Source: PALSA-1296 sp038210275 (lineage in GTDB: Bacteria > Bacteroidota > Ignavibacteria > Palsa-1295). Taken from it: a DNA stretch of 64,000 nt. Both the position numbers and the translations under genes were made by a program. Below the pieces are notes generated by a model. That model was not told where the DNA came from, did not search any database, and saw nothing but the letters and a program-made list of their open reading frames with translations. The stretch spans positions 205,337 through 269,336 of the forward strand of contig JBBQWV010000002.1 of NCBI GenBank assembly GCA_038210275.1, read 5' to 3'. How positions within the stretch are numbered: the first letter of the stretch is position 1; every line of letters begins with the position of its first letter. This document shows positions 25,086 to 34,151 of the stretch, one piece after another.

Positions 25086-26465
25086 TTATTGATTCATCTG
25101 AAGGCAATAAATATACTGGTTATCCATGATGTAAATATGGTGGTCTTCGTCAACGAGAAAATTACCTTCGATCACTTGATTTGCGTTGGTCGGGTCATAT
25201 ACTGCATTCCCCAAATTTAATGCATACTTAACCAAACCAGAGGTTACATCCACTCCGATAACCCAATAGTCATCACTAACAAAATATACTATATTCCCGA
25301 CATATGCAGGTGGGGGACACAGACCGTAAGAATGGTAATGAGTGCTATTCTCGGATAGAGTTGTAGTCCATAGGTAATTATGCGTGGTTGGATCAATTGC
25401 GTTTATTTGCCACATACCTTGTTCACCGCTAAAAACAAGCAATTTATTTAGCCAAAAGCGGCTAACATACATACTTTCATCAAGTCCATGTTGATCATGC
25501 CCACCGGAACGCCATGTGATGTTCCCGTCTCCATCCATCCATGTAACCGAATTTCCTGTTTTGACCATCAGCATATTATTGAAGACACTTATATTGCCTT
25601 GTCCAATATTCGAAGCAAATTCCGTTGTAGCAACAGAATTTGTTACATAAGGAGAATATTTTGGATCCATTGGAGGAATAAGTTTGCACCAAAGAAGAGA
25701 ACCTGAAGCAGCATCAAAGCAAGCAACACTTCCATCAAAGTGTACGCCTTTCTTACCTAAGACCGAACCACCATATCTTCCTGGTACATATACGCGACCG
25801 TTCATATACGCTGGGCAGCCATTCCAGTCAGAACTTGCAGGGACTAACGTTCTGTATAGCGAATCCGTTAGGAGTGCCCCTAGATTTCGCCAAATAATTG
25901 AACCAGAAGTTTTATCTATCTTAAATAATTCACCCGTATTCCAAGATGTAACAAAAATAGCATCAGGAGACTGAGCAGATATGCCATAGAATGAATCATG
26001 AAAACCTGAAATATCGTCAGGTGAATTTAATGACCAGAGAACTTGGCCAGTTTCAGTATTCAAAGAAATAATCTTACCTGGATTTATGAAAATTAATCTA
26101 CCGTTTTCAAAAAACATATAATCGGCATCATAATAACGCGATAAGTGCCCGCCGAAAGAAGTAATCCACAGAGATTTTCCAGTTGAGGGGTCAAGGCATT
26201 GAGCAATAGAGTCATAAATGAAATATAGTTTGCTACCATTTCGTATTGGCTGCATATAACATGATGCACCACCTTGTCTTGGCATTACGGGTGTACCGGT
26301 TGGTCTAATTTTAGGTGTTTTCCATAGCAAAGTTGCCCCAGTTCTAATCCCAGAGTCAATGCCGTTGCCATTAGAATGTATTGGAGCTACAGGATCATAC
26401 TTGCATCCGATGCAAGTTATTATTAAAGGAAAAATAAAGAAGAAAAAACTTTTTCTATAACACAT
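25086..26465 (-). CDS. Beta-propeller lipoprotein with PQQ-like repeats
   Basis: An envelope lipoprotein of 459 residues. The ATG at 26463-26465 gives MCYRKSFFFFIFPLIITCIGC, whose TCIGC ending is a plausible lipobox; the frame is open 15 codons further without improving the signal. The body has at least seven repeats ending GxxxW followed by a strand (GATLLWKT, GKSLWITS, GQVLWSLN, GSIIWRNL, GSLLWCKL, GNITWRSG, HNYLWTTT), the pattern of PQQ-like/BamB-type propellers. Metal and PQQ ligands of dehydrogenases are not evident, so a scaffold or binding role is more likely. It pairs with the small lipoprotein gene downstream. Confidence 0.8.
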   Translation of the reverse strand: MCYRKSFFFFIFPLIITCIGCKYDPVAPIHSNGNGIDSGIRTGATLLWKTPKIRPTGTPVMPRQGGASCYMQPIRNGSKLYFIYDSIAQCLDPSTGKSLWITSFGGHLSRYYDADYMFFENGRLIFINPGKIISLNTETGQVLWSLNSPDDISGFHDSFYGISAQSPDAIFVTSWNTGELFKIDKTSGSIIWRNLGALLTDSLYRTLVPASSDWNGCPAYMNGRVYVPGRYGGSVLGKKGVHFDGSVACFDAASGSLLWCKLIPPMDPKYSPYVTNSVATTEFASNIGQGNISVFNNMLMVKTGNSVTWMDGDGNITWRSGGHDQHGLDESMYVSRFWLNKLLVFSGEQGMWQINAIDPTTHNYLWTTTLSENSTHYHSYGLCPPPAYVGNIVYFVSDDYWVIGVDVTSGLVKYALNLGNAVYDPTNANQVIEGNFLVDEDHHIYIMDNQYIYCLQMNQ

Positions 26466-26531
26466 ATATATATACTTTAGAACTACCAGCGTCTGATGCA
26501 AGTTCGCCAAATCGATTATTTTTCAATAAAT

Positions 26532-26565
26532 TAACAAAAGGGGCATACCTTCCGGTACACCCCTT
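26532..26565 (-). terminator. Intrinsic terminator after hppA
   Basis: Imperfect 12-bp stem (aaggggcatacc at 26538-26549 with ggtacacccctt at 26554-26565) followed on the minus strand by TTGTTAATTT. It begins 25 bases after the hppA stop codon. Confidence 0.7.
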
Positions 26566-26590
26566 CGAGAAACAAAGACTTAGCTAACTC

Positions 26591-28762
26591 TTAAATAAAG
26601 AGCGGAGCTAAAACGAGCGTCAGTGTGCTGAGTAATTTTATCAGAACGTGAAGTGACGGACCGGCTGTATCCTTGAACGGATCACCAACGGTATCGCCAA
26701 CAACTGCTGCTTTATGCGGATCGGATTTCTTTCCGCCAAATGCGCCTGTTTCGATATACTTCTTTGCATTATCCCATGCGCCGCCGCCGTTATTTAAGAA
26801 AAGCGCCATCAGGATTCCTGTGATCGTACCGGACATAAGGAATCCGCCAACAACTTCAGCACCGCTTGCGCCTGTTGGAAGCTGACCTCCTGCATAGTAT
26901 ATCCACTTGAATACTAAGCCTGTTCCGACGGTCATACCGACAACAAGAAGTCCCGGCAATACCATCTTCTGCAATGCAGATTTCGTTGCAATATCAACGC
27001 ACTGACCGTAATCAGGCTTTGACGTGCCAAGCATAATGCCCGGATCGTTTCTAAATTGATCGCGGACGTTATTGATGATTGCATACGCCGCCTTACCCAC
27101 TGCCTTGATCGCAAGCGATGAGAAAAGATAGACAAGTACTGCGCCAAATAATGCACCGACAAATACTTCAGGCTTATTCAGATTAATAACCTTATCGAAG
27201 GTCGGAACATAATTCTTGATCTCATCCATATACGCGCCGAAGAGCAAGAACGCTGCAAGAGCAGCTGAACCTACTGCATACCCTTTTGTAAGAGCCTTCG
27301 TCGTATTACCGACTGAATCAAGGCGATCAGTCTTTTCACGAACTGAATCAGGCTGATGACTCATCTCAACAATTCCGCCGGCATTATCGGTGATAGGTCC
27401 GAATGTATCCATTGCAAGGATATAAGCAGCCGTTCCAAGCATACCCATGGTAGCAACAGCGGTTCCGAAGAGACCTGCATCCTGTAAACCGGAATGCGCT
27501 CCGAGGAAATAAGCACTGACGATAGCTATTCCAATTACGAGAATCGGATAGCCCGTTGATTCCATACCAATCGCGATACCCGCAATGATATTTGTTGCCG
27601 GACCTGTCTGTGATGCTTCAGCAATCGACTGCACCGGACGGTAGCGATACTCAGTGTAATACTGCGTGATATACACGAATGCGATAGAAGCAAGAACTCC
27701 GATTACTCCGCAAAGAAAGAAGTTCATATAGTATTGGTCACCAAGAAGCCATTTCGATGCAATAAAGAATCCGATCATTGCAAAAAAAGATGTGACGAAG
27801 TATCCCCGATTAAGCGCCTTCATCGGATCTTCTGTTTCATTCGTCTTCACAGACATGATGCCGATGATCGAGGCGATAATTCCGAATGCTCTTGCAACGA
27901 GCGGGAATAAGATCACGCCGATCAGTGCAAGGTGATTCGTTTCAAAATAAACGGTATTGGATTTATACAATCCAGCAGCAAGAATCATCGCGCCGATATT
28001 TTCAGCAGCCGTTGATTCAAACAGATCAGCTCCGCGACCTGCGCAATCACCAACGTTATCACCGACGAGATCAGCAATAACTGCAGGGTTACGCGGATCA
28101 TCTTCAGGAATACCCGCTTCAACCTTACCGACAAGATCAGCGCCGACATCAGCAGCCTTTGTAAAAATACCGCCGCCAAGCTGGGCAAAGAGTGCTACGA
28201 AACTTGCTCCGAATCCGTAACCGACAATCAGAAGAGGAATCTTCGTCATATCATCAGCAACTCCAAGAGCATTGACGATTGCAAATAGTCCTGCAACTCC
28301 GAGAAGGCTGAGAGCCACAACGAAGAATCCCGATACTGCACCCCCGCGAAGAGCGGTTTGCAATGCAGCGTTCATACTTGTCCGAGCAGCAGATGCAGTG
28401 CGGATGTTGCTTCTAATTGCAACCCACATGCCCATATATCCAGAAGCGACTGAACACGCTGCGCCTAAGACGAACGAAATTGTCGTCCAAAGTGCAAGAT
28501 TGGATGAACTTGCCGGATCATGCTCGTTATGAGCACGGACAAATGCGTATAAGATATAAATTAGGCAGGCAAGCGCAATCGCAAGATACGCGATCGTTTT
28601 ATTCTGCCGACGAAGAAAGGCTTCTGCGCCTTGTTTGATGGCGTTGGAAATTTCTTGCATCGCTGGTGTTCCCTGATCCCGTTTGAGTACATTCGGAATG
28701 AGAAACAGTCCTGCAAAAAGCAAGGCAATAACACTTATTCCAAGAATAATGAGTAGTTCCAT
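26591..28762 (-). CDS. hppA: Membrane-bound proton-translocating pyrophosphatase (K+-independent type)
   Basis: Integral membrane pump that couples pyrophosphate hydrolysis to proton export. 723 residues with about 16 hydrophobic segments. The pyrophosphate-binding motif is at 205-215 (DVGADLVGKVE), followed by EDDPRNPAVIADLVGDNVGD. The residue that separates the two classes lies in GNTTKALTKGYA. Lys489 here corresponds to the Lys of K+-independent enzymes, where K+-dependent ones have Ala, so a pure proton pump is predicted. A second acidic cluster, with DTVGDPFKDTAGPS, is near the C-terminus. The gene stands alone, with a terminator behind it. Confidence 0.95.
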   Translation of the reverse strand: MELLIILGISVIALLFAGLFLIPNVLKRDQGTPAMQEISNAIKQGAEAFLRRQNKTIAYLAIALACLIYILYAFVRAHNEHDPASSSNLALWTTISFVLGAACSVASGYMGMWVAIRSNIRTASAARTSMNAALQTALRGGAVSGFFVVALSLLGVAGLFAIVNALGVADDMTKIPLLIVGYGFGASFVALFAQLGGGIFTKAADVGADLVGKVEAGIPEDDPRNPAVIADLVGDNVGDCAGRGADLFESTAAENIGAMILAAGLYKSNTVYFETNHLALIGVILFPLVARAFGIIASIIGIMSVKTNETEDPMKALNRGYFVTSFFAMIGFFIASKWLLGDQYYMNFFLCGVIGVLASIAFVYITQYYTEYRYRPVQSIAEASQTGPATNIIAGIAIGMESTGYPILVIGIAIVSAYFLGAHSGLQDAGLFGTAVATMGMLGTAAYILAMDTFGPITDNAGGIVEMSHQPDSVREKTDRLDSVGNTTKALTKGYAVGSAALAAFLLFGAYMDEIKNYVPTFDKVINLNKPEVFVGALFGAVLVYLFSSLAIKAVGKAAYAIINNVRDQFRNDPGIMLGTSKPDYGQCVDIATKSALQKMVLPGLLVVGMTVGTGLVFKWIYYAGGQLPTGASGAEVVGGFLMSGTITGILMALFLNNGGGAWDNAKKYIETGAFGGKKSDPHKAAVVGDTVGDPFKDTAGPSLHVLIKLLSTLTLVLAPLFI

Positions 28763-28896
28763 TCTGTTCTGTTAGTAGTGAATTTGTGGTGAAATGAATT
28801 TGTAAAATTATAAATCGCCTTTAAAAATACGGAATTTTTAGAGCAATTCCATGAAATACAGCATTTTCTTACATTTAACCGAAGAAAAAACAGTGC

Positions 28897-29502
28897 TCAA
28901 GGTTGCAGTGGTTTTGGTGAATCCTCTTTCTTGGGTTTGGTATTAATGAAGTTCATCGCCTTTGCCAAACCATTCTTAATGATCTCAATGCTTCCGCTGA
29001 GAGCGCTGCTCTTCATGTCTTCGACAAGCTTTGATTCCGATTCTTTAAATTTCGAGAGTACATACTTTGCCTGCTCGCCTGCATAAAAATTCGAGCCGAC
29101 TCCGAAACGCAATCTTGCAAAAGCATCCGTACCTAATTCGTAAATAATTGACGACAAACCGTTATGCCCTCCGTCTGAGCCATTAAGTCTAAGACGAAGC
29201 TGCCCAAGAGGAATCGCGATGTCATCACAAATAATTATAAGCTCCGATATCTCTCCTTTGAAAAAAGCAAGAACATCACGAACTGCTCTTCCGGAAAGAT
29301 TCATATACGTGATCGGCTTGAGAAGTATAATATCTTCACCGGAGATAATACCTTTCGCGTAGTAATACTCCCCCTTCCCTGCTTTCCAACCGGAAGATCG
29401 CTCCATTTTTTGTTCGAGCAGATCAACCATTGCAAAGCCAATATTGTGACGGGTGCCGTCATAATCTTTTCCGGGATTGCCTAAGCCTGCGAAAATATAC
29501 AT
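28897..29502 (-). CDS. pth: Peptidyl-tRNA hydrolase
   Basis: Releases tRNA from peptidyl-tRNA that drops off ribosomes. The ATG at 29500-29502 (MYIFAGLGNPGKDYDGTRHN) gives 201 residues, normal for Pth. An upstream in-frame start at 29535 would lie inside the rplY terminator hairpin and is rejected. Key residues: Asn9, the catalytic His19 in TRHNIGF, the Met of TYMNLSG, and the Asp of ICDDIAIPLGQLRLR; GSDGGHNGL follows. The order prs-rplY-pth is a widely conserved arrangement. Confidence 0.95.
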   Translation of the reverse strand: MYIFAGLGNPGKDYDGTRHNIGFAMVDLLEQKMERSSGWKAGKGEYYYAKGIISGEDIILLKPITYMNLSGRAVRDVLAFFKGEISELIIICDDIAIPLGQLRLRLNGSDGGHNGLSSIIYELGTDAFARLRFGVGSNFYAGEQAKYVLSKFKESESKLVEDMKSSALSGSIEIIKNGLAKAMNFINTKPKKEDSPKPLQP

Positions 29503-29510
29503 ACGTGAGA

Positions 29511-29548
29511 ATAAAAAAAACAGACTCACAAGCATAACCCTGTGAGTC
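29511..29548 (-). terminator. Intrinsic terminator after rplY
   Basis: An 8-bp perfect stem (gactcaca at 29523-29530 with tgtgagtc at 29541-29548) is followed on the minus strand by TGTTTTTTTTATT. It lies between rplY and pth, so pth needs read-through or its own promoter. Confidence 0.88.
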
Positions 29549-29573
29549 CGTTGTAATCGTAACGAAGATAAAA

Positions 29574-30224
29574 TTATTTCTTTGCGTCTTCGCCTTCTTC
29601 GTCCTTCTTGCCTTTCGCCTGAATCTGCTCCGGCTCGACAACTTCATTTGTTGCACCAGGAACCGGCTCTTCGACAACCTTCGGAGCTACGCAAGCTACG
29701 ACGATTGAGCTCTCATCAGCAACGAAAGTATAACCTTCGTGTACCGGAAGATCTTTAATATGAATACCGTGACCGATTTTCAGTCCGGTAATATCAACTT
29801 CGATCGACTGTGGAATCTGATCAGGCAATACATTGATCGTCAGCTTATGCATAACAAAATCAATGATACCACCATCTTTTACTCCGGCTGCAGTACCAAC
29901 CAAAGCGACTGGAACGTCGAGCTTCACTTTCTCACCAGCGACAAGAATAATAAGATCGATGTGACGAACGCGATCAGTTAAAGGATCGAACTGCACTTCG
30001 CGTAAAATGCTTCTCGTGCCTTTTCCACCGAGGTTCAAGTTTACGATATGAGTTTCCTGAGTGAAGATAAGTGGACGAAGGTCCAACTCTTTTACGTGAA
30101 ACGGGGTTGAAGCATCACCGTGTCCATAAAGGACTCCGGGTACTCTTCCGTTTCTGCGCAATTCTTTCGATGTGCTTCCACCCAACGTAGTACGGGCTTC
30201 AGCGTTTAATAGTATATCTGCCAT
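29574..30224 (-). CDS. rplY: 50S ribosomal protein bL25, long CTC/TL5 form
   Basis: Binds 5S rRNA in the large subunit. 216 residues with the two-domain TL5/CTC architecture: the N-terminal 5S-binding domain (GGSTSKELRRNGRVPGVLYG, then REVQFDPLTDRVRHIDL) and a C-terminal beta domain (VPVALVGTAAGVKDGGI ... LKIGHGIHIKDL). It ends in an acidic, lysine-rich tail (KGKKDEEGEDAKK). It is located between prs and pth, as in many bacteria. Confidence 0.95.
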   Translation of the reverse strand: MADILLNAEARTTLGGSTSKELRRNGRVPGVLYGHGDASTPFHVKELDLRPLIFTQETHIVNLNLGGKGTRSILREVQFDPLTDRVRHIDLIILVAGEKVKLDVPVALVGTAAGVKDGGIIDFVMHKLTINVLPDQIPQSIEVDITGLKIGHGIHIKDLPVHEGYTFVADESSIVVACVAPKVVEEPVPGATNEVVEPEQIQAKGKKDEEGEDAKK

Positions 30225-30291
30225 TGTTTGTTTTCTTTCATTAGCCGCCGCACACTTACGTTCATTTAAAAGAAGCAGTGCCCAACGGTGC

Positions 30292-30324
30292 TTTTGAAAA
30301 ATCCTGTGCCACCGAAGTGACCAG
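30292..30324 (-). terminator. Probable terminator after prs
   Basis: On the minus strand CCTGGTCAC-TTCG-GTGGCACAGG folds into an imperfect hairpin with a stable TTCG tetraloop, followed by ATTTTTC. It starts about 15 bases after the prs stop codon. It could also act as an attenuator ahead of rplY. Confidence 0.5.
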
Positions 30325-30338
30325 GGGTTAATAAAAAA

Positions 30339-31280
30339 TTATTTTTTCTTTTCGTCGTCGAAAAGCGAACTGATACTCTTGCCATCATGTGTTCTGCGAA
30401 TTGCTTCGGCAAAAACTTTTGCGACAGATTTTACTCGAATCTTCTTCGATTCCTTCGCAAGTGGAATCGTGTCGGTAACGAGTAAATATTCAAGCGGAGA
30501 TTGATTGATCCTCTCAATTGCTTTCCCGCTCAGAACAGGATGCGTACACGCTCCGTAAACTCTCCGCGCTCCGGCAGCTTTCAATGCTGCGACGGCATTT
30601 GCAAATGTGCCTCCGGTATCGATCAAGTCGTCAATAAGAATAATATCCTTCCCTTCCGGTTCTCCAATAATATTCATTACTTCGGCAACATTCGGTGCAG
30701 GGCGTCTCTTATCAATAATGATAAGATCGGCATCGAAACGTTTTGCAAATCCTCTTGCCATCTTTGATCCGCCAACATCCGGCGATGCAATGGCAAGATT
30801 TTTCAATTTCTCACCGCGAAAATGCTTTGCAAAGGTGTTCGACGCATATAAGTGGTCAAACGGAATATCAAAAAAACCTTGAAGCTGCGGAGCATGAAGA
30901 TCCATCGAGATGACGCGGTCTGCCCCTGCTTCGGTTATCAAATTTGCAACAAGCTTACTTGTAATTGCAACTCGCGGCTGATCTTTTCTATCTTGACGTG
31001 CGTATCCGAAATACGGAAGCACAGCAGTAATCCGTTCAGCACTTGCTCTTCTCGCAGCGTCAATGAGCATCAGCAGCTCCATCAAATTTTCCGCCGGCGG
31101 AGTCGTCGATTGTACAATGAAGAGATCCACTCCTCGGATATTCTCATCGTACTTGACCCAGAGTTCTCCATCGGAGAAATTCTTGATCTGTGTATGAGCA
31201 ATTTTTACATTGAGCGCTTTCGCGATCTTATCTGCTAATTGCTTATTGCTCCGTCCCGCTACGAGTTTCAGTTGTGACAT
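30339..31280 (-). CDS. prs: Ribose-phosphate pyrophosphokinase (PRPP synthase)
   Basis: Makes PRPP from ribose 5-phosphate and ATP for nucleotide, His and Trp synthesis; cytosolic hexamer. 313 residues, class I length. Motifs: FSDGELWVKYDENIRG near the N-terminus, the flexible-loop region with YARQDRK (ATP binding), DLHAPQLQGFF, KRRPAPN (catalytic flexible loop), and the PRPP-binding loop IILIDDLIDTGGT. The start MSQLKLVAGRSN fits the family. It leads the prs-rplY-pth group. Confidence 0.96.
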   Translation of the reverse strand: MSQLKLVAGRSNKQLADKIAKALNVKIAHTQIKNFSDGELWVKYDENIRGVDLFIVQSTTPPAENLMELLMLIDAARRASAERITAVLPYFGYARQDRKDQPRVAITSKLVANLITEAGADRVISMDLHAPQLQGFFDIPFDHLYASNTFAKHFRGEKLKNLAIASPDVGGSKMARGFAKRFDADLIIIDKRRPAPNVAEVMNIIGEPEGKDIILIDDLIDTGGTFANAVAALKAAGARRVYGACTHPVLSGKAIERINQSPLEYLLVTDTIPLAKESKKIRVKSVAKVFAEAIRRTHDGKSISSLFDDEKKK

Positions 31281-31376
31281 CGGAAAATTGAGAATTGTGA
31301 ATGATGAATTGAGAAATCGACATTGAGAAAGATCATAGTCCCGTTCTCAATTCATAATTCTCAATTCCAAATTCTC
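31281..31376. repeat. Short inverted repeats of the TGAATTGAGAA type upstream of prs
   Basis: The spacer holds inverted and direct copies of short units: aattgagaattgtgaatg and gaattgagaaat on one side, ttctcaattcataattctc and aattccaaattctc on the other. The same units recur at 32101-32195 (aactgaattgtgaataaa, attctcaattcataattc). Translated, they give strings such as NSELFIHNS, which explains false N-terminal extensions of neighbouring frames. Confidence 0.6.
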
Positions 31377-31379
31377 TTG

Positions 31380-31451
31380 CTGGGGTGGCAGGATTCGAAC
31401 CTACGAATGGCGCCTCCAAAGGGCACTGCCTTACCACTTGGCGACACCCCA
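31380..31451 (-). tRNA. tRNA-Gln (UUG anticodon)
   Basis: The minus strand folds into a cloverleaf: acceptor TGGGGTG/CACCCCA with discriminator G; D-arm GCC-AAGTGGTAA-GGC; anticodon stem GTGCC/GGCGC with loop CTTTGGA (anticodon TTG); T-arm with GTTCGAAT. The CCA end is not encoded (CAG follows instead). It lies between prs and a lipoprotein gene. Confidence 0.93.
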
Positions 31452-31463
31452 AGTCGAATGTTG

Positions 31464-32099
31464 CTAATGAGTTGTACTGACTTGTTTTACAGCAGCTACT
31501 CCCTCAAGCCCCGCAATAACAGATTGAAGTAATCGGAAGTTCTCCGCTTCTTGCGCCGAATCGTCAGTCGGTCGTAATTCTACCATTGCAAGTTCGTAAA
31601 ATCTGACTCCGGCAGATAAAGCGACGACTCTATTATTGAGAGAGCCACCTCCCTCAAGTGGTTGAGCGTATTCGTAATTAACAAAAAGCATACTATCAAC
31701 GGTAAAAACTTCTGCCCTTCGAGTCATCGAAATATTCGGATGCTTTTTTAATTTCGATTGAAAAGATTCTTCAGCAAGTGCAAGAATGCCATCACGTTCA
31801 AGTTTTCTTCGAAGATCAGCACTGCCGGGAATTTCAATCAGCACCATAGCATGTAAACGGTTTGGATCAGTATAGACACTCAGGATATTTTCAAGTTCAG
31901 GAATACTTTCCGTATTGACTTGCAGCCAGCCTTTTGGAATGTGACCGGCAATATCACCCGTGGGTGAATGGAAATATTCTTCATCAAGAGGCATCTCGCT
32001 GAATTCATAAAGTGGCTTTTTCTTCTCGACTTTCGGCGTAGAATAAAAAAGCGAACACCCTGCAAATAAAAGAAATGAAAGAAAGAGAAAACGGTGCAT
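31464..32099 (-). CDS. Putative lipoprotein, unknown function
   Basis: An envelope lipoprotein of 211 residues. The ATG at 32097-32099 gives MHRFLFLSFLLFAGC, a classic signal peptide with lipobox LFAGC (Cys15). The open frame upstream only translates intergenic repeats. After a charged linker, the mature domain begins with a predicted alpha/beta fold containing IPKGWLQVNTE and SVYTDPNRLHAMVLIEIPG, resembling PsbP/photosystem-assembly-like or stress-lipoprotein folds. I would not assign a family on this evidence. It is downstream of the second PorV-like barrel gene, 95 bases away, and probably in the same transcription unit as truA. Confidence 0.75.
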   Translation of the reverse strand: MHRFLFLSFLLFAGCSLFYSTPKVEKKKPLYEFSEMPLDEEYFHSPTGDIAGHIPKGWLQVNTESIPELENILSVYTDPNRLHAMVLIEIPGSADLRRKLERDGILALAEESFQSKLKKHPNISMTRRAEVFTVDSMLFVNYEYAQPLEGGGSLNNRVVALSAGVRFYELAMVELRPTDDSAQEAENFRLLQSVIAGLEGVAAVKQVSTTH

Positions 32100-32194
32100 G
32101 AGAACTGAATTGTGAATAAATAATTCTGAATTATGAAATAAAATGCGAACTACCAAACAGAGATTCTCTGATTCTCAATTCATAATTCTCAGGT

Positions 32195-33235
32195 TTACTT
32201 CCTCCGCCATTTTTCCTGTTCCAAACTTAATGTAAAACTAATGCGATGCGTGTTTCCTAATTGATCCTGCGCGCTGAAACTCTGGAAGGCATAGTCGATC
32301 GAAAGTCTTGGCAGATGAACTCCGGCGCCGATCGTAAACATTTTCAGATCATTATATCCGGCGCGAATTGCAATAATATGTTTGAATTGATATTCCAAGC
32401 CAAAAAGAAAATCCATACTCAGGGGTCCTGCATGAAGTTCAGCAAGACTTCCTAAATTCTCGAAATGTATGGACGTTTCAAGCGTTGGCAAAAGAGTTTG
32501 ACCGGAATCCGAAAAGATATTCCAGCTATAAGCAGCACCAAGCTTAAGAGTCGGAGCAACAAGTTCTTTAGTACCCGTAGTATAAGAAAGTAAAGTCGTT
32601 GTGATGTCCTGACCTACTGCTGCAAGAGTTAATTCAGGTATGATATGATACCGAACTCCAAGATCAACTCCAAAACCGGTCGCATTATTTTCTGCATCAA
32701 GTTTTCGGATGATTACTTTTACCGTAGCTCCGTAGGAAAGTATTGAGTCTTTTTTCTGACCATAAGAAAACAACAACCCCCAATCGTAATTCCCGAATGA
32801 AGTAACTTTAGTAGGGTCAATTTGATCTCCATTATCAAAAATTCCATTATTATTGACATCAATCCAGGCATTTCTCGTATCTTTAATCCCAGAGACCCCT
32901 ATATGAAGTATCGAAAGACTGGCTCCGCCGTCTTTACCAAGGGGAAAGGCAACAGCAGCAAAGTCATGTTGAAGGATGTTATCGAACCTGGCTTCATGCA
33001 TTCCTGTGATAGAAGGATAGAGAAGTTCAGATAACCCTGCAGGATTCCAATATCCAACGGAAGCATCATTCACCGTTGCGATTGCCGTCCCGCCCATGGC
33101 AAGCGAACGTGCTCCGGCTCCGAGCTGCAAGAACTCGCCGGCATACGTCCGAAATGATTGCGACGCGGCAATCTTCGGAAGCAGTAAAAGTAAAACGAAA
33201 AAAAATAATTTTGCTGTTCGCAAGACCTTACACAA
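32195..33235 (-). CDS. PorV/PorQ-family outer-membrane barrel, second copy
   Basis: An outer-membrane protein of up to 346 residues, related to the barrel at 11976-13028. Family motif near the N-terminus: LGAGARSLAMGGTAIATVND followed by ASVGYWNPAGLSEL. Strands continue to a C-terminus ending SFTLSLEQEKWRRK, which is longer and more basic than a usual barrel end. A calcium-loop-like DVNNNGIFDNGDQID (about 120-135) is odd. Only TTG starts are available (33235 or 33223); the second gives the cleaner signal peptide RTAKLFFFVLLLLLPKIAAS. It lies 60 bases after truA. Its role in T9SS is inferred from the family. Confidence 0.85.
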   Translation of the reverse strand: MCKVLRTAKLFFFVLLLLLPKIAASQSFRTYAGEFLQLGAGARSLAMGGTAIATVNDASVGYWNPAGLSELLYPSITGMHEARFDNILQHDFAAVAFPLGKDGGASLSILHIGVSGIKDTRNAWIDVNNNGIFDNGDQIDPTKVTSFGNYDWGLLFSYGQKKDSILSYGATVKVIIRKLDAENNATGFGVDLGVRYHIIPELTLAAVGQDITTTLLSYTTGTKELVAPTLKLGAAYSWNIFSDSGQTLLPTLETSIHFENLGSLAELHAGPLSMDFLFGLEYQFKHIIAIRAGYNDLKMFTIGAGVHLPRLSIDYAFQSFSAQDQLGNTHRISFTLSLEQEKWRRK

Positions 33236-33295
33236 TAATGATGCTATTATTTACAAATTCTGACGAAGTATAATTCATAAGGGGCGGATTATTGC

Positions 33296-34054
33296 CTATT
33301 CCCATAATCCAAATTCTTTGGGGTATCGCACTTTCCAAAATACTAAACCTTGCGCCGGAGCAAGATATTTCGCACGATCATCTTCGGTTGGATTGTGCAA
33401 AAGTTGAATAAATTGTTCCTCTTTTAATTTTCCTTTTCCTGTTTCAACAACTCCTCCAATGATAGCTCGTACCATTCCTCTGACAAAACGATTTGCACGA
33501 ATAATAAAAATTAATCTATCTCCATCTTCCTCAATTTTACATAGATCAACGCTGCACCGGTAATGCTCAAGATCATCGGAGCGTTTCGAGAAAGAAGTGA
33601 AATCATGCTCTCCGATTAAATGAGATGCTAAATTTGACATAACGTTCAGATCGAGATCGCCCCTTACATACCATGAGTAATCCCTTGCGAGTGCTGTTCG
33701 CCGCCTGAATATCGTATAATGATATTCTCTATCAAGTGCAGAGAAGCGAGCGTGAAAATCTGCGGCAACTTGCCTCACCGCATGTATGACAACATCCTGA
33801 CCTGAAGTAGCATTGATCGCTTCCGTAAATTTCTCTAAGCTCATCGCAAATTCTTCAGGCAATTCTGCATGAGCTACCATACCGATCGCATGAACTCCGG
33901 CATCTGTCCTTCCGGCAGATGTTACTGCCACTCTTTTCTGCAAAACCTTTTCTATTGCCGATTCGAGTTCTTGCTGAACAGTCCTGACTCCGGGCTGAAC
34001 TTGCCAGCCGGCGAAATCCCTGCCGTCATATTCTATGAGGAGAGCTATTTTCAA
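33296..34054 (-). CDS. truA: tRNA pseudouridine synthase A
   Basis: Modifies U38-U40 in the anticodon arm of many tRNAs. 252 residues, standard length. Begins with KIALLIEYDGRDFAGWQVQP; the catalytic Asp51 is in SAGRTDAGVHA; later FHARFSALDREYHYTIF and RFVRGMVRAIIGG match the family. The start codon is TTG (34052-34054), since no ATG or GTG is suitably placed. Divergent from glmS, with 97 bases between them. Confidence 0.95.
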   Translation of the reverse strand: MKIALLIEYDGRDFAGWQVQPGVRTVQQELESAIEKVLQKRVAVTSAGRTDAGVHAIGMVAHAELPEEFAMSLEKFTEAINATSGQDVVIHAVRQVAADFHARFSALDREYHYTIFRRRTALARDYSWYVRGDLDLNVMSNLASHLIGEHDFTSFSKRSDDLEHYRCSVDLCKIEEDGDRLIFIIRANRFVRGMVRAIIGGVVETGKGKLKEEQFIQLLHNPTEDDRAKYLAPAQGLVFWKVRYPKEFGLWE

Positions 34055-34151
34055 TGTGGTTAAGTGGTCAATTTTTGACTATAAGTAACAGTTTTGTAAA
34101 TAATACGTTATTAAGCAAAATACTTTCATTGTAAAACGCAACAACAAAATT

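Noticed and set aside
29503..29535. Longer pth start
   Set aside because: The extra codons lie in the rplY terminator hairpin, and the family start MxxFAGLGNPG is at 29502.
34055..34151. glmS ribozyme in the glmS leader
   Set aside because: The 97-base leader is too short and lacks the ribozyme core.
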